In this document: positions 5,588 through 8,436 of the stretch, piece by piece | Layout: each line of letters starts with the position of its first letter | How positions within the stretch are numbered: the first letter of the stretch is position 1 | Origin: Clostridiales bacterium UBA2658 | GTDB taxonomy: Bacteria > Bacillota > Clostridia > Oscillospirales > Oscillospiraceae | Length of the DNA stretch: 8,436 bases | Reading direction: 5' to 3' | Assembly (NCBI GenBank): GCA_002359425.1 | Contig: DEMY01000040.1 | Coordinates: forward strand, 13,148 to 21,583 | Notes under the pieces: generated by a model | Told to the model about the DNA's origin: nothing | Databases searched by the model: none | What the model saw: the letters and a program-made list of their open reading frames with translations, nothing else | Program-made: the position numbers and the translations under genes

Positions 5588-8436
<2,849 letters not shown>

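Overview
The window looks like core chromosome of a GC-rich, low-copy-mobile Firmicute of the class Clostridia, most likely an Oscillospirales/Ruminococcaceae-type gut anaerobe. This is inferred from four things: a single-chain pyruvate:ferredoxin oxidoreductase, the holB-ricT and yloU-yloV gene pairs typical of Firmicutes, strong AGGAG-type ribosome binding sites, and GC-rich codon use. I see no mobile elements, RNA genes or CRISPR arrays.

Layout: (1) Positions 1-730, minus strand: the first 243 codons of a DUF2974/Mbeg1-like alpha/beta-hydrolase, cut by the window edge. (2) Positions 731-934: a divergent promoter region serving that gene and the next operon. (3) Positions 935-3027, plus strand: a two-gene operon, holB (DNA polymerase III delta') and ricT (YaaT/PSP1), coupled by an overlap, with ricT carrying a long disordered tail. 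(4) Positions 3038-3071: a strong hairpin that can terminate transcription from both sides, because the next genes converge on it. (5) Positions 5197-3090, minus strand: yloU (Asp23/Gls24 family) followed by yloV (DAK2/DegV-type, FakA-like fatty-acid kinase), with a promoter and a GC-rich hairpin in the yloU leader. (6) Positions 5198-5587: a second divergent regulatory region with promoters for yloU and nifJ and a structured nifJ leader. (7) Positions 5588 to the end, plus strand: the first 949 codons of nifJ, cut by the window edge before the C-terminal TPP/Mg motif.

Functionally these are housekeeping systems: clamp loading at the replication fork (holB), RNase Y/phosphorelay-linked regulation (ricT), phosphorylation of exogenous fatty acids with a membrane-associated stress protein (yloV, yloU), and pyruvate oxidation to acetyl-CoA with reduced ferredoxin (nifJ). 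I did not find a convincing undescribed system. The items most worth a second look are the structured nifJ leader, the charged/glutamine-rich RicT tail, the mini-ORF in front of holB, and the use of TTG start codons by three of the four genes from holB to yloV.
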